Source: Devosia pacifica (GTDB lineage Bacteria; Pseudomonadota; Alphaproteobacteria; Rhizobiales; Devosiaceae). Taken from it: a stretch of 64,000 nt of DNA. A program made the translations under genes and the position numbers. The first letter of the stretch is position 1. Every line of letters begins with the position of its first letter. The notes below the pieces were generated by a model, which was not told the origin of the DNA, made no database searches, and was given only the letters and a program-made list of their open reading frames with translations. The stretch is from contig NZ_BMZE01000001.1 of NCBI RefSeq assembly GCF_014652635.1, forward strand, positions 940,051 through 1,004,050, written 5' to 3'. Positions 48,934 to 57,799 of this stretch are shown in pieces.

Positions 48934-48962
48934 CCAGGAAGCCGGGCATCCCGGCTTCCTGG
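48934..48962 (+). terminator. Perfect 13-bp hairpin after the L,D-transpeptidase gene
   Basis: CCAGGAAGCCGGG/CCCGGCTTCCTGG with a 3-nt loop, 8 bp after the stop. No T run, so it is a strong mRNA 3' end or a weak terminator. Confidence 0.6.
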
Positions 48963-49044
48963 CCAAACAACCGGAATATTCGCGGCGTATCGCGTGCATC
49001 TGCACACCTTTGGCTTCTGGCGGGCATCTGGATTGAAGGACACC

Positions 49045-49839
49045 CTACCCCTTCTCCGCCACCAGCACCGCCATCTCCTTTTTCGCCTCCAGCACTCCGC
49101 CCCCGCGCGCAAACGCCTCCTCGATCCGCGCCCGAAAATCCGCCAGTTCAGCCGCCTTCGCTGTCTCGCCGGGCGGGTGTGAGGTAAGCGCCAGGAAGAC
49201 GTCCTCCTTGTCGGTAATCCGCATCCGCGCAGGGTGCACCGCAAGCTCGACATTGCCGAAGCGCTCGCGCAACAGCCGCTCCGCGATGTCAATGCCAAAG
49301 ACGTCCGCCACAGGCTCGATCGGCGTGCCGCCAAAGGCCGTGGTCAGAGCGTAAAGTTCTGGCATATTGCCGGCGCCATTCGTCGTCACCACCATCCGCC
49401 CGCCGGGGCGCATCACGCGAAAGCATTCGGCGATCGCCGCCGCAGGGTCCGGCACATGGTAGAGCATGTGCATTGCGACGACGATATCGAAGCGCGCGTC
49501 TGCGAAGGGCAATGCCGCTGCATCGGCCTCCATGCCCTCGATGTGGTCAAAGCCAAGCGCCGCGCAACGCTCCAGCGCCTCGCGCACCATGCCCGGCGAT
49601 TTGTCAGCAAGCGTCAGCGACAATCCCTCGGGCAGTTGATCGGCGGTGTTTGCCCAGAACCAGCCTGGCCCGCAGCCAATATCCAGCACCGTCTCACCAC
49701 CGTGCAGCCCCATGTGCTGCGCCACCCATTGGAACCAGCCGATCTCGGCAATTGTGTAGCGCCCCTGCAGCCGCGCCCGTGCCTCCAGCTTCTTGCTCGT
49801 GCCGTATTGGTTCTCGTTGTCGCCGCTGAGTTCAGTCAT
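49045..49839 (-). CDS. Class I SAM-dependent methyltransferase
   Basis: 264 residues. Motif I VLDIGCGPGWFWAN; LTLADKSPGM, MEADAAALPFADARFDIVVAMHMLYHVPD and RVMRPGGRMVVTTNG are the usual Methyltransf_11 blocks. The start lies 4 bp after the stop of the upstream acetyltransferase gene, so the two are translated together. Substrate unknown. Confidence 0.87.
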   Translation of the reverse strand: MTELSGDNENQYGTSKKLEARARLQGRYTIAEIGWFQWVAQHMGLHGGETVLDIGCGPGWFWANTADQLPEGLSLTLADKSPGMVREALERCAALGFDHIEGMEADAAALPFADARFDIVVAMHMLYHVPDPAAAIAECFRVMRPGGRMVVTTNGAGNMPELYALTTAFGGTPIEPVADVFGIDIAERLLRERFGNVELAVHPARMRITDKEDVFLALTSHPPGETAKAAELADFRARIEEAFARGGGVLEAKKEMAVLVAEKG

Positions 49840-49843
49840 ACCA

Positions 49844-50233
49844 TCACCCCTTCAGGCGGATCAGTCCGGCTGCCGTCGCCGAAAACCCGCAGACCCGGTA
49901 GAAAGCCGTCAGGTGCGGCTCGAAGTCGACATGCAGCCAGGTCACGCCGCGCGATCTTGCCGCGTCTGTTGCCAAGTTCACCAGTTTCGTGGCAACGCCC
50001 CGCCGCCGAAAGACTGGCAAAACGCAGGTGTCGAGCAGAAACGCGTGCTGGCCACCATCCCACGCCACATTGACGAAGCCAATCAGTTCATCGCCCTCGA
50101 ACGCCCCGACGTGCACGAGGCTGCGCTCAAGGATATCGGCAAACCGCTCGGGGCCCTCCTCGCCCCAGGCGCGCCGCCAAAGTCCGCGCATCGCAATTTC
50201 GGGCGGGAACGGGTCGATCCGGTAGTCGGGCAT
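49844..50233 (-). CDS. GNAT-family N-acetyltransferase
   Basis: 129 residues from ATG 50233, with GGAG 6 bases upstream. Motif A is LDTCVLPVFRRRGVATKLVNLATDAARSRG; LHVDFEPHLTAFYRVCGFSATAAGLIRL follows. It is the first gene of a pair with the methyltransferase gene. Substrate unknown. Confidence 0.85.
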   Translation of the reverse strand: MPDYRIDPFPPEIAMRGLWRRAWGEEGPERFADILERSLVHVGAFEGDELIGFVNVAWDGGQHAFLLDTCVLPVFRRRGVATKLVNLATDAARSRGVTWLHVDFEPHLTAFYRVCGFSATAAGLIRLKG

Positions 50234-50366
50234 TGAAGGCTCCACAAAGTCAAAGGCTTACCAACCCTACCAAAGGTTCATCCGCCCGCCACCCTCCGGA
50301 AAATTTGAGGGGCCTAACCTCTTCTCGTTCTGCCGCTTCTGCAGATCGAACCAATAGGTGATCATC

Positions 50367-51011
50367 ATGAAACTCACGCGTACCGCAATCGCCCTCGTCC
50401 TCAGCGCAACCATGGGCGGCATGGCCCTGGCGCCTGCACAGGCTCAGCCTGCGGCACCCGCTCAGCAGAATTCCGCCCCAAGCGGAGAGTCGGCAATGCC
50501 GGCAAATCGCGGCGGCGGCCACCACCTCCGCTGGCTGGGCCGGGCTCCGCAGAATGGCTACTGGTTTGCCATACGCGCCCCGATGCGCGGCGGCGACATG
50601 CTGGATTTTGATCGTGGCCCCGAGGCCCTCGAGATCGCGCTGGTGCGCCTCGCCTACGCCGCTGACCTGACCGACGAGCAAAAGGATCTGTTCGAAACCC
50701 TGCGCAACGAGCTCATGACCGCGCATACCAATTTTGTTGCGGACACCTCGGACCTGAGCCCGGACAGCGAACAAGAGCTTAACCTAGCTGACATGCTCGA
50801 TCGCCGCATCGCCATGCAGCAGGCCCAGCTCGATGCGATGACTGCCATCCAGCCATCATTCGATGCTTTCATCAACAGCCTGACGGATGAGCAGTTGAAC
50901 AAGCTCCGTCCACAGCGCGGCGGGCGTCATGAGCAACGTCACGGCACCAACGCCCGGCCCGATGCCAATGACGCCGCTCCGTCGGATTCGGATGCCGCAC
51001 CGCAGGGCTGA
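50367..51011 (+). CDS. Periplasmic Spy/CpxP-like (LTxxQ) protein
   Basis: 214 residues from ATG 50367. Signal peptide KLTRTAIALVLSATMGGMALAPAQA. Two LTDEQ motifs, LTDEQKDLFETLRNEL and LTDEQLNKLRP, flank a helical region as in Spy/CpxP chaperones. Gln/Pro/Ala-rich linkers occur at both ends. It probably binds unfolded proteins or metals in the periplasm and may report envelope stress. Confidence 0.78.
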   Translation: MKLTRTAIALVLSATMGGMALAPAQAQPAAPAQQNSAPSGESAMPANRGGGHHLRWLGRAPQNGYWFAIRAPMRGGDMLDFDRGPEALEIALVRLAYAADLTDEQKDLFETLRNELMTAHTNFVADTSDLSPDSEQELNLADMLDRRIAMQQAQLDAMTAIQPSFDAFINSLTDEQLNKLRPQRGGRHEQRHGTNARPDANDAAPSDSDAAPQG

Positions 51012-51133
51012 CCCTGCCAGCACGACACGTTCGGTGTGGTGGCGCGCGTTGCGGCGCGCACCACCGCCTTGCACCGTGCCAGCATCGCCGCTACCACCAT
51101 GGGGTCACAATACACAGTGAGCCAAGACGCCCC

Positions 51134-52375
51134 ATGTCGCAAAAGCCCCAGCTCCCGCTCGACCCCGCCCGCATCCGCGCCGCCTTCCCTGCCTTTGCCG
51201 AGCCCGGGCTTAAGGATCAGGCGTTCTTCGAAAATGCCGGTGGCTCCTACATCTCACGCCATGCGCTCGAGCGGCTCGACACCTATCTCACGCAGAACAG
51301 GCTGCAGCCCTATGGGCACTTCGCCGCCTCTCGTACCGCTGGCGAGGCGATGGATCTCGCCTATGAGCGCATTGCCGCGGCACTCAATGTCTCGCCGGAA
51401 TGGATCGTTTTCGGTCCCTCGTCCTCGGCCAACACCTATACGCTCGGCCATGCCTTCGCCGGCTGGCTGAAATCCGGTGATGCGATCATCGTCACCAATC
51501 AGGATCATGAGGCCAATACCGGCTCCTGGCGCAAGCTCGCGGCCAATGGCATCGAGGTGCGCGAGTGGACGGTGGACAGCCAGACCGGTCGTCTCGCTCT
51601 CTCCGACCTTGAAGCCCTGCTCGATGACAAGGTCCGCCTTGTCGCCGTGCCGCATTGCTCCAACATCGTCGGCGAGATCAATCCGGTTGCCGATATCGCC
51701 CGGCTCGCGCATGCCGCCGGCGCTGTCGTCGTCGTTGATGGCGTCAGCTATGCCCCGCACGGCTTGCCGGATCTCGAAGAACTCGGCGTCGATGCCTGGT
51801 TCTTTTCAACCTACAAGGTCTACGGCCCGCATCAGGGTGTGCTTGCCATCCGCCCGGAACTCGCAGCGCAACTGCCCAACCAGGGGCACTTCTTCAACGA
51901 CGCAAAGCCGCGCTATCGCCTTTCTCCTGCCGGGCCTGATCATGCCCAGATCGCGGCCACTGCAGGCATCGCCGATTATCTCGAATATGTAGCCGAAATC
52001 GCTGGCACCTCTGCCGAGGGCGACACGCCATTCAAGCGCGCCCACGCCGCAATGCGTGCGCAGGAAACCGCGCTGCTGGCGCCGCTGCTCGATTACCTCC
52101 GCCAGCGCAATGATCTTCGGCTGATCGGTCCCGCGACGCTCGAAAATCGCGCGCCCACAATCGCCCTCGCCACCACAGAGCCGGGCGCCGTCGTTGCCCG
52201 GCGTCTCGCTGAGCGCGGCATCATGGCTGGCGGCGGGCATTTTTACGCCTGGCGCCTTCTGGAAGCGCTCGGCATCGCGCCGGAGCATGGCGTTTTGCGC
52301 CTGTCATTCGTCCACTACACTACGCCCGAAGAGATCGATCGGCTGATCGAGGCGCTGGAGCACGAGTTGCGCTGA
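51134..52375 (+). CDS. Cysteine-desulfurase-like class-V aminotransferase
   Basis: 413 residues, of the cysteine-desulfurase-like group without proven desulfurase activity. Cofactor motifs: GPSSSANTYTLGHA, NQDHEANTGSWRKLA (His stacking on PLP), VVVDGVSYAPHGLPDLEELGVDAWFFSTYKVYGPHQG with the Schiff-base Lys in STYK. No nearby Fe-S assembly genes, so a role in cluster assembly is not supported by context. Confidence 0.88.
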   Translation: MSQKPQLPLDPARIRAAFPAFAEPGLKDQAFFENAGGSYISRHALERLDTYLTQNRLQPYGHFAASRTAGEAMDLAYERIAAALNVSPEWIVFGPSSSANTYTLGHAFAGWLKSGDAIIVTNQDHEANTGSWRKLAANGIEVREWTVDSQTGRLALSDLEALLDDKVRLVAVPHCSNIVGEINPVADIARLAHAAGAVVVVDGVSYAPHGLPDLEELGVDAWFFSTYKVYGPHQGVLAIRPELAAQLPNQGHFFNDAKPRYRLSPAGPDHAQIAATAGIADYLEYVAEIAGTSAEGDTPFKRAHAAMRAQETALLAPLLDYLRQRNDLRLIGPATLENRAPTIALATTEPGAVVARRLAERGIMAGGGHFYAWRLLEALGIAPEHGVLRLSFVHYTTPEEIDRLIEALEHELR

Positions 52376-52504
52376 GCGCGTACCGTCACATGCATGTCAC
52401 CTCGTGACGCTAGGCGTAGATCGCTGGCGTCCTGCCGGCATGCGGTCCCTTCAGGTCCGCGCCCCAACTGCGGGTCTTTGCCCCGCTCCGGCTCATGTCG
52501 GCTC

Positions 52505-52528
52505 GGCCGCCGCCTGGCGGCCTTTTTT
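52505..52528 (+). terminator. Terminator before the thioesterase gene
   Basis: GGCCGCC/GGCGGCC stem (52505-52511, 52516-52522) followed by T6. It lies 130 bp after the class-V gene. The stretch between (52376-52504) contains another hairpin (GTCAC/GTGAC near 52394) and no gene, so it is either a long 3' UTR or a small RNA. Confidence 0.85.
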
Positions 52529-52623
52529 GTGGACCGCGCCGTAATAGCCTCGCACCGTGCAGCGATTCCGCCGATAACATCGCCATAGCGTCTTGCGCGC
52601 TGGCCGGTGAAAGGATCGCAACA

Positions 52624-53028
52624 ATGACAGAGCAACCAACAGACGCCGCTTTTCCGCCAGAGCCGCACGGTTCTCTCACCATCCGCACCCTCGCCATGCC
52701 CGCAGATACCAATCCGGCCGGTGACATCTTCGGCGGCTGGGTGATGAGCCAGATGGATATCGCCGGCGCCATTGCCGCCGTCGAGGCCGTCGGTGGCCGC
52801 GTCGTGACGGTGGCCGTCGAAGCGATGACGTTCATCGCCCCGGTCAAGGTCGGCGATGTCCTTTGCGTCTATACCAGCGTCGAGCGCATCGGGCGCACAT
52901 CGATCACCATCGCCATCGAAGCCTGGGCCCGCCGCAACCGGGTCGACGACCGTGTACAGGTCACCCAGGGTCGCTGGGTCTATGTGGCGCTGGGCGAAGA
53001 TGGCAGCAAGCGAGTCATCAGCGAGTAA
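52624..53028 (+). CDS. Acyl-CoA thioesterase (YciA-like hot-dog)
   Basis: 134 residues from ATG 52624 with AAGGA upstream. Hot-dog domain with MPADTNPAGDIFGGWVMSQMDIAGAIAA (catalytic Asp and Asn region) and VAVEAMTFIAPVKVGDVLCVYT. YciA-type enzymes hydrolyse a broad range of acyl-CoAs as hexamers. Confidence 0.93.
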   Translation: MTEQPTDAAFPPEPHGSLTIRTLAMPADTNPAGDIFGGWVMSQMDIAGAIAAVEAVGGRVVTVAVEAMTFIAPVKVGDVLCVYTSVERIGRTSITIAIEAWARRNRVDDRVQVTQGRWVYVALGEDGSKRVISE

Positions 53029-53336
53029 GCCTTTGTGGACGTTCAGCTAGCGTTCATTGCCGGGATGCCTACTATGGCGGCGTAGGCGAATGCTATGGAG
53101 CGTCAAGTCGTGCTCGAAGTGCCCGAACTAACCGATTCCGGTTAGTCGGCGGCCCAGAGCAGCCATCTGTGGCAAGACTTGCTGCTCCCAGTATTTCCCC
53201 ACGCAACGGCTTGCGAATAGGTCCAGCGCGGAACTTTCCTCCCGCTTCTCCGTTTCACAGCCAAACAACAACAAGTCGCCGCATGCCACATGCAGTTCTG
53301 CGAGGGGTCATCCGGCTGTCATTACAGGAGCGTCCC
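53029..53336. other. 308-bp gap with one inverted repeat
   Basis: No gene. CTAACCG-ATTC-CGGTTAG is a perfect 7-bp inverted repeat at 53128-53145, an operator or hairpin candidate for the SH3 gene that starts at 53337 (AGGAG site at 53326-53330). Confidence 0.45.
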
Positions 53337-53963
53337 ATGAGGCGACAGACCCGCAAAATGCTGCTCAACCTCTTCACTGGCATGGCTGTTGCCGCAACGG
53401 CGGCCGTTGTCTTCCTGCCTGCCGCACAGGCCGCGCCTGCAACGGCTTCGGCGAACGTCAATGTCCGCTCCGGCCCGGGCGGCAGCTATGGCGTCGTTGA
53501 TGTCCTCCAGCGCGGCCAGCGCGTCGAGGTCGACCGCTGCCAGGGCAGCTGGTGCTATGTCGTCAAGCCGGGCCCGGATGGCTGGGTCTCCTCGAACTAT
53601 CTCGGCGGTGTTGGCGGCGGCAGCACTGGTGGAAGCAGCAGTGGCAGCGGCCCGAGTATCAATTTCGGCTTCTCGATCGGCCCGGATGGCCCGGATGTAC
53701 AGATCGGCACCGGCCGTCCGGCACCGCGCGTCACTGAAGTCTGCTTCTATGACCGCACGAATTATCGCGGTGAAGAATTCTGCCTTGAGCCGGGCGAGCG
53801 TGCCCGCCTGCCGCGCTACTCCGATGGCGTCGCCTCGATCGACAACCCCGATGGCTATCGCGTCGAAGTCTGCGCCGCCCCGGGCGATTGCCGCACCTAC
53901 ACCACAAGCGCCAGCTCGCTTGGCCGCTTCGGTGATTATGTCGAGAGCGTGCGCGTCCGCTAA
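53337..53963 (+). CDS. Secreted SH3b plus beta/gamma-crystallin-like (I36) protein, paralogue 1
   Basis: 208 residues. Signal peptide ends near PAAQA. A bacterial SH3 domain (about 38-90) shows ANVNVRSGPGGSYGVVDVLQ and SWCYVVKPGPDGWVSSNYL. A Gly/Ser linker follows, then a domain with VCFYDRTNYRGEEFCLEPGE and a C-terminal DYVESVRVR, as in peptidase-inhibitor I36/crystallin proteins. It probably binds cell-wall material or calcium outside the cytoplasm. Paralogue 3 at 54594-55247 has the same layout. Confidence 0.87.
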   Translation: MRRQTRKMLLNLFTGMAVAATAAVVFLPAAQAAPATASANVNVRSGPGGSYGVVDVLQRGQRVEVDRCQGSWCYVVKPGPDGWVSSNYLGGVGGGSTGGSSSGSGPSINFGFSIGPDGPDVQIGTGRPAPRVTEVCFYDRTNYRGEEFCLEPGERARLPRYSDGVASIDNPDGYRVEVCAAPGDCRTYTTSASSLGRFGDYVESVRVR

Positions 53964-53986
53964 ACGCTTTCCAACTTAAGTCTTCA

Positions 53987-54011
53987 GGGTCCGGTTCGCC
54001 GGGCCCTTTTT
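53987..54011 (+). terminator. Terminator after SH3 paralogue 1
   Basis: GGGTCCGG-TTCG-CCGGGCCC (one wobble) plus T5. Confidence 0.88.
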
Positions 54012-54111
54012 ATTGTGACTTGCGTTTGCTTTCTGACTTGGCAGTGTCGCAACGCTCTTTTAAGCGGCATCATGGATTTGTATGCTGCACACGCAGTCTC
54101 GGGGTTAACGC

Positions 54112-54420
54112 ATGTCAAAACACCACGCTCGCCGACCGATCAGGGTTTTCCTCGCCGCCGCGCTCGCTCTGGTGGGCGCCGCGGCAGCAACAGCACCGGC
54201 CCATGCCGTCTACGGTTCGCTCGCCTGGGCGCGCTGGGATTCGATTGTCCGGCAAGGTCCAGGCATGGGCTATCCCGTCATCGGCGAAGTATTAAAAGAC
54301 GCACGCATAGTCGTTTACAGCTGTGAGGCACAATGGTGCCTGATTGGCGGCAAACAAGATCCTGAAGGCTGGGTCGCACGTGATCGTGTTGATTTCGGCC
54401 TTGGCCCATACGGCGACTAA
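54112..54420 (+). CDS. Small secreted SH3b protein, paralogue 2
   Basis: 102 residues. Signal peptide RVFLAAALALVGAAAATAPAHA, then a lone SH3-like domain: WDSIVRQGPGMGYPVIGEVLKD, then AQWCLIGGKQDPEGWVARDRV. The RxGP and WC...GW positions match paralogues 1 and 3, but the crystallin domain is absent. Probably periplasmic. Confidence 0.8.
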   Translation: MSKHHARRPIRVFLAAALALVGAAAATAPAHAVYGSLAWARWDSIVRQGPGMGYPVIGEVLKDARIVVYSCEAQWCLIGGKQDPEGWVARDRVDFGLGPYGD

Positions 54421-54593
54421 CCACAAAAATATTCTGTAAGCCACTTACATATGACTTTGCTGAACCCATCATTCAGCCGAGGTTCAAGTCCCCTTTATTA
54501 GGTTTTGTTGCATCGATTGGCAGACACCCCCGTTTGCCAGTCAGTCAAAACCAAGCCGTCGGCACAGACCGCCGGCATAAGGAGGCGACGAAC

Positions 54594-55247
54594 ATGCATA
54601 ACTTTACGAAGGTCTTCACAGGCGCCGCAGCAATGGCGGTTACCATGCTGGCGACGAGCGCTGCCTATGCAGCCCCTGCCCAGGCGACCACTGCGGTCAA
54701 TGTCCGCTCCGGTCCCGGCACCAATTACTCCGTCGTTGATGTGCTGCAATCGGGCCAGCGGGTCGAAATCGACCGCTGCTCCGGCAATTGGTGCTATGTC
54801 ATCAAGCCGGGCCCCGATGGCTGGACATCCTCGCGTTATCTCGCGCGCCAGGACGAAAACCGTGATCGCGGCCGTGACCGTGACCGCCGCAGCGACCGCG
54901 ATGGTCGTCCGGACGTCAATTTCTCGGTCGAACTGCCAGGCTTCGAGTTTTCCATCGGCAATGGCGCCGATTTCCGTCAGCGCCCCGACCGCGACCGTGG
55001 CGGCCGCGTCTGCTTTTACGAGGACTGGAACTACCGGGGCTCCAGCTTCTGCGTGCGCCCCGGCCAGCGCTACAGCCAGTTGAACAACTTCAACGACCGG
55101 ATCTCCTCGATCCGCGTCTACGGCAATGCGCAGGCGCAGGTTTGCGAGGACTACAACTACAATGGCCGCTGCGCTGTGGTGAGCGATGACCGCCCACGCC
55201 TTCAGGGCCGCAACAACGACATCATTTCCTCGATCCGCGTTCGCTAA
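54594..55247 (+). CDS. Secreted SH3b plus beta/gamma-crystallin-like (I36) protein, paralogue 3
   Basis: 217 residues from ATG 54594, behind AAGGAGG. Signal peptide ends near AAYA. SH3b domain TTAVNVRSGPGTNYSVVDVLQ...NWCYVIKPGPDGWTSSRYL is close to paralogue 1. An Arg/Asp-rich charged linker follows instead of Gly/Ser, then two crystallin-like repeats: VCFYEDWNYRGSSFCVRPGQ...ISSIRVYG and VCEDYNYNGRCAVV...IISSIRVR. Confidence 0.87.
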   Translation: MHNFTKVFTGAAAMAVTMLATSAAYAAPAQATTAVNVRSGPGTNYSVVDVLQSGQRVEIDRCSGNWCYVIKPGPDGWTSSRYLARQDENRDRGRDRDRRSDRDGRPDVNFSVELPGFEFSIGNGADFRQRPDRDRGGRVCFYEDWNYRGSSFCVRPGQRYSQLNNFNDRISSIRVYGNAQAQVCEDYNYNGRCAVVSDDRPRLQGRNNDIISSIRVR

Positions 55248-55272
55248 AAGCGCATCCATCGAGAGCGAATAA

Positions 55273-55298
55273 GACGGGCGGGCTGCGGCCTGCCCGTC
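55273..55298 (+). terminator. Hairpin after SH3 paralogue 3
   Basis: GACGGGC/GCCCGTC with further inner pairing (GG/CC), followed by an AT-rich but not T-only tail. Likely terminator. Confidence 0.65.
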
Positions 55299-55374
55299 AT
55301 TTATATGTACTATATTGCCAATCTGAAAATAAGCGCGCACCTTGCCGCCTCGGGCATTGTCCTTGGGGGACATC

Positions 55375-56031
55375 GTGCAGCAGATCAGGGCTCTCGCCGC
55401 CGCGCTCGCAGGGGCGATCATCAGTGTCTCGGCCATTCCGGCGCACGCCGCACTGCCGCCGGGTGTCGTTGATTATATGCTTGCCGAAGCCCCCATCGAC
55501 ATCGAGGTAAAAATCCTTTCGGTCGAGACCCCCGACCGGCCCGACGGGAGTTGTCTGCTAGAGGCGATCGTCACCAAGGTATATGAGGGCGACCTAGCAT
55601 CCGGGCAGACCATCGAGTTCACCACACCCTGCTATCATCCGGGCGCCGAGCTGCCGGTCGGCGGCGCTTCCTATCGCCAGGTCAAAACGTTGACCACCCT
55701 GCAGCGCGCCGAGGTTCTGCTGGTCCCAGAGGGGGCTATCTTCACGGTTGCCGGCTACGGGGCCGGGCTTTACGAGTTGGAGCGGTCACCGCCATTCTTC
55801 GGCACATGGGAGTGCGGCGGCCACATCTTCAGCTTCGGCGAGAAACTGTTCGATAATGGCGATGAGGCCATCAAGATCGAAGAAATAGAGCAGACGGCCG
55901 CTGGCTACCGGCTGCATTTGCGCGAAGTCATGACCCCGATCGAACTCACCGGGATCGAAGCCGAAACCATGCGCTACGCCACAAACACCGAACTCGTCTG
56001 CACCCGCCTGCCCGTCGACCGCGCGCAATGA
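55375..56031 (+). CDS. Exported hypothetical protein
   Basis: 218 residues from GTG 55375 behind GGGGGA. Signal peptide QQIRALAAALAGAIISVSAIPAHA. The mature domain is beta-rich (DIEVKILSVETPDRPDG, ASGQTIEFTTPCYHPG, YGAGLYELERSPPFFGTWECGGHIFS) with several cysteines that could form disulfides. No family recognised. Its stop overlaps the start of the oxidoreductase gene by 4 bp (ATGA). Confidence 0.65.
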   Translation: MQQIRALAAALAGAIISVSAIPAHAALPPGVVDYMLAEAPIDIEVKILSVETPDRPDGSCLLEAIVTKVYEGDLASGQTIEFTTPCYHPGAELPVGGASYRQVKTLTTLQRAEVLLVPEGAIFTVAGYGAGLYELERSPPFFGTWECGGHIFSFGEKLFDNGDEAIKIEEIEQTAAGYRLHLREVMTPIELTGIEAETMRYATNTELVCTRLPVDRAQ

Positions 56032-57002
56032 AAGCTGTCGCCTATGACAAATACGGCCCGCCGGACAATCTGCGCCTCGAGGAGCAGGAGCGGCCGGAGC
56101 CGGCCCATCACGAACTGCAGGTGCGCGTCCACGCCGTCTCGCTGAACTCGTGGGATTGGGAGCGGCTTTGTGGTCGTCCTTTGCTGGCGCGCATCGAGGC
56201 CGGCTGGCAACGTCCTGTGGTGCGGGTGCTCGGTGCCGATATCGCCGGCACCGTCAGCGCCGTCGGTGCTGGTGTCACCGGCTTTTCGGTCGGTGACCGC
56301 GTCTTTGCCGATCTGTCCGATCATGGCTGGGGCGGGCTTGCCGAATACGCCACTGTCCGTGCGGAGCTCGTGGCGCATATCGGCGAGCACCTCGATTTCG
56401 TCGCGGCAGCCGCCATCCCCCAGGCCGGCAGCCTCGCGCTGCAGGCCATCGCCAAGGCTGCGCCACAGCCCGGCGAGCGCCTGTTGATGGTCGGTGGCGG
56501 CGGCGGCGTGGGTACTTTCGCCATTCAGCTGGCAAAGGCCGCAGGCGCTCAAGTCACCGGGCTCGATAGTGCCGAGAAAGCCGAGATCATGCGCCGCGCC
56601 GGCGCCGACCATGTCCTTGATTACCGCCAGACGAACTATCTGCGCGCCGGCACCCGTTATGATGTCATCCTCGATTGCGTCACGCGCCGGCCCGTCGCCG
56701 CCTGGCGCCATGCCCTTGCCCCGCGCGGACGCATGGTGATGATTGGCGGCACCACCCGCGCCATCTTCGCTGGCGCCTTGGCGGGTCCCGCCCTGTCACG
56801 GCTCTCCGGCAAATCGCTCGGCCTGTTGATGTACCGACCAAATGCCGCCGATCTCGAAACCCTCGGCAACGCCTGTCAGCGCGGCGACCTCAGCCCCCTG
56901 ATCGATAGCGTCCACCCGCTCGAGCAAACCGCCGAAGCCCTCCGCCGCCTCGGCTCAGGCCAGGTTCAGGGCAAGATCGTGCTGCGTGTCTTCGATCCCT
57001 GA
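56028..57002 (+). CDS. Zinc-independent MDR alcohol dehydrogenase/quinone oxidoreductase
   Basis: 324 residues. GroES-like N-terminus (MKAVAYDKYGPPDNLRLEE), LGADIAGTVSAVGAGVTGFSVGDRVFA, and Rossmann motif LLMVGGGGGVGTFAIQLAKAAGAQVTG. The zinc ligands of classical alcohol dehydrogenases are missing, as in NADPH:quinone reductases. The gene at 58816-59811 belongs to the same family. Translation is coupled to the preceding gene. Confidence 0.9.
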   Translation: MKAVAYDKYGPPDNLRLEEQERPEPAHHELQVRVHAVSLNSWDWERLCGRPLLARIEAGWQRPVVRVLGADIAGTVSAVGAGVTGFSVGDRVFADLSDHGWGGLAEYATVRAELVAHIGEHLDFVAAAAIPQAGSLALQAIAKAAPQPGERLLMVGGGGGVGTFAIQLAKAAGAQVTGLDSAEKAEIMRRAGADHVLDYRQTNYLRAGTRYDVILDCVTRRPVAAWRHALAPRGRMVMIGGTTRAIFAGALAGPALSRLSGKSLGLLMYRPNAADLETLGNACQRGDLSPLIDSVHPLEQTAEALRRLGSGQVQGKIVLRVFDP

Positions 57003-57011
57003 TCAGAGCTC

Positions 57012-57773
57012 TTAGGCCAGCGCTGGCCTTTCCTGCCGAAACCGTTCCGCCCACTCGCGGCTGGTCGCGTCCGCCATCTTGGCTGTCGGCAGAGGCAGAT
57101 CATGGGCCAGCGAAGGATCCCGCCCCAGCAAGCGCAGCACTTCTGCTATCGTGTCGTGCGGCCGAGCCGTCAGGTCTTCATAGGTGATGCGGTATGGCTC
57201 TATCTGCTGTTCGGAAAAGAATGCGTCCCAACCCGCCTCGTCTTTTTCCAGCTCCTCGACAAAGGTGGAGATTTGCGCAGCGTCATACTGCACGGGTGCT
57301 CGGCGCTCTTCCCCCTCCATCACCGAGCCATCCGCATTGAGGTGCCAAAGCCCGCTCTGCTCTGCCTTCAGGCGAGAAATCGCCTGCGCGACTTTGTCCT
57401 TACGACGCAGATGGATATAGCTCACAGGGCCGAACGCTCGCTCAAACTGAACCACCAGCCGCTCCCGAGAGCCAAGCGCATTGCCCAGCCGCCGCGCTGC
57501 GTCATCAAGGCTTGCATGCATTACCCTGAGGCCAAACACCTTTCCGCGCGTTGCGGCCCGCATCATGGCTGCCAGATAAAGCGCGTCGAACCGTGGATCA
57601 TCAAGTCTCGCGCCCGGCAGGACGCCCCAGCGCTTCGCCCACCACGTCACATCCTGCTCTCGAAAATAGGAATTAGCGCAACCACAGACATTCGTGGCTG
57701 CAAGAAGCTCGCAAAGCAGCGTGCTCCCGGTCCGCGGCGTCCCGCAGATGATGTAAGAAACTGGCTTTTTCAT
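57012..57773 (-). CDS. Stf0-type sulfotransferase
   Basis: 253 residues from ATG 57773. The PAPS 5'-phosphosulfate loop is YIICGTPRTGSTLLCELLAATN. FGLRVMHASLDDAARRL, then YIHLRRKDKVAQAISRLKAEQSGLW, supplies the 3'-phosphate-binding Arg/Ser region; the YEDLTARPHDTIAEVLRLLG tail is Stf0-like. The mycobacterial Stf0 sulfates trehalose; here the acceptor is unknown and may be a lipid or polysaccharide. It lies 27 bp downstream of a LysR gene on the same strand. Confidence 0.9.
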   Translation of the reverse strand: MKKPVSYIICGTPRTGSTLLCELLAATNVCGCANSYFREQDVTWWAKRWGVLPGARLDDPRFDALYLAAMMRAATRGKVFGLRVMHASLDDAARRLGNALGSRERLVVQFERAFGPVSYIHLRRKDKVAQAISRLKAEQSGLWHLNADGSVMEGEERRAPVQYDAAQISTFVEELEKDEAGWDAFFSEQQIEPYRITYEDLTARPHDTIAEVLRLLGRDPSLAHDLPLPTAKMADATSREWAERFRQERPALA

Positions 57774-57799
57774 TGCTTCTCCCACAGCAGCAGCCGCGC

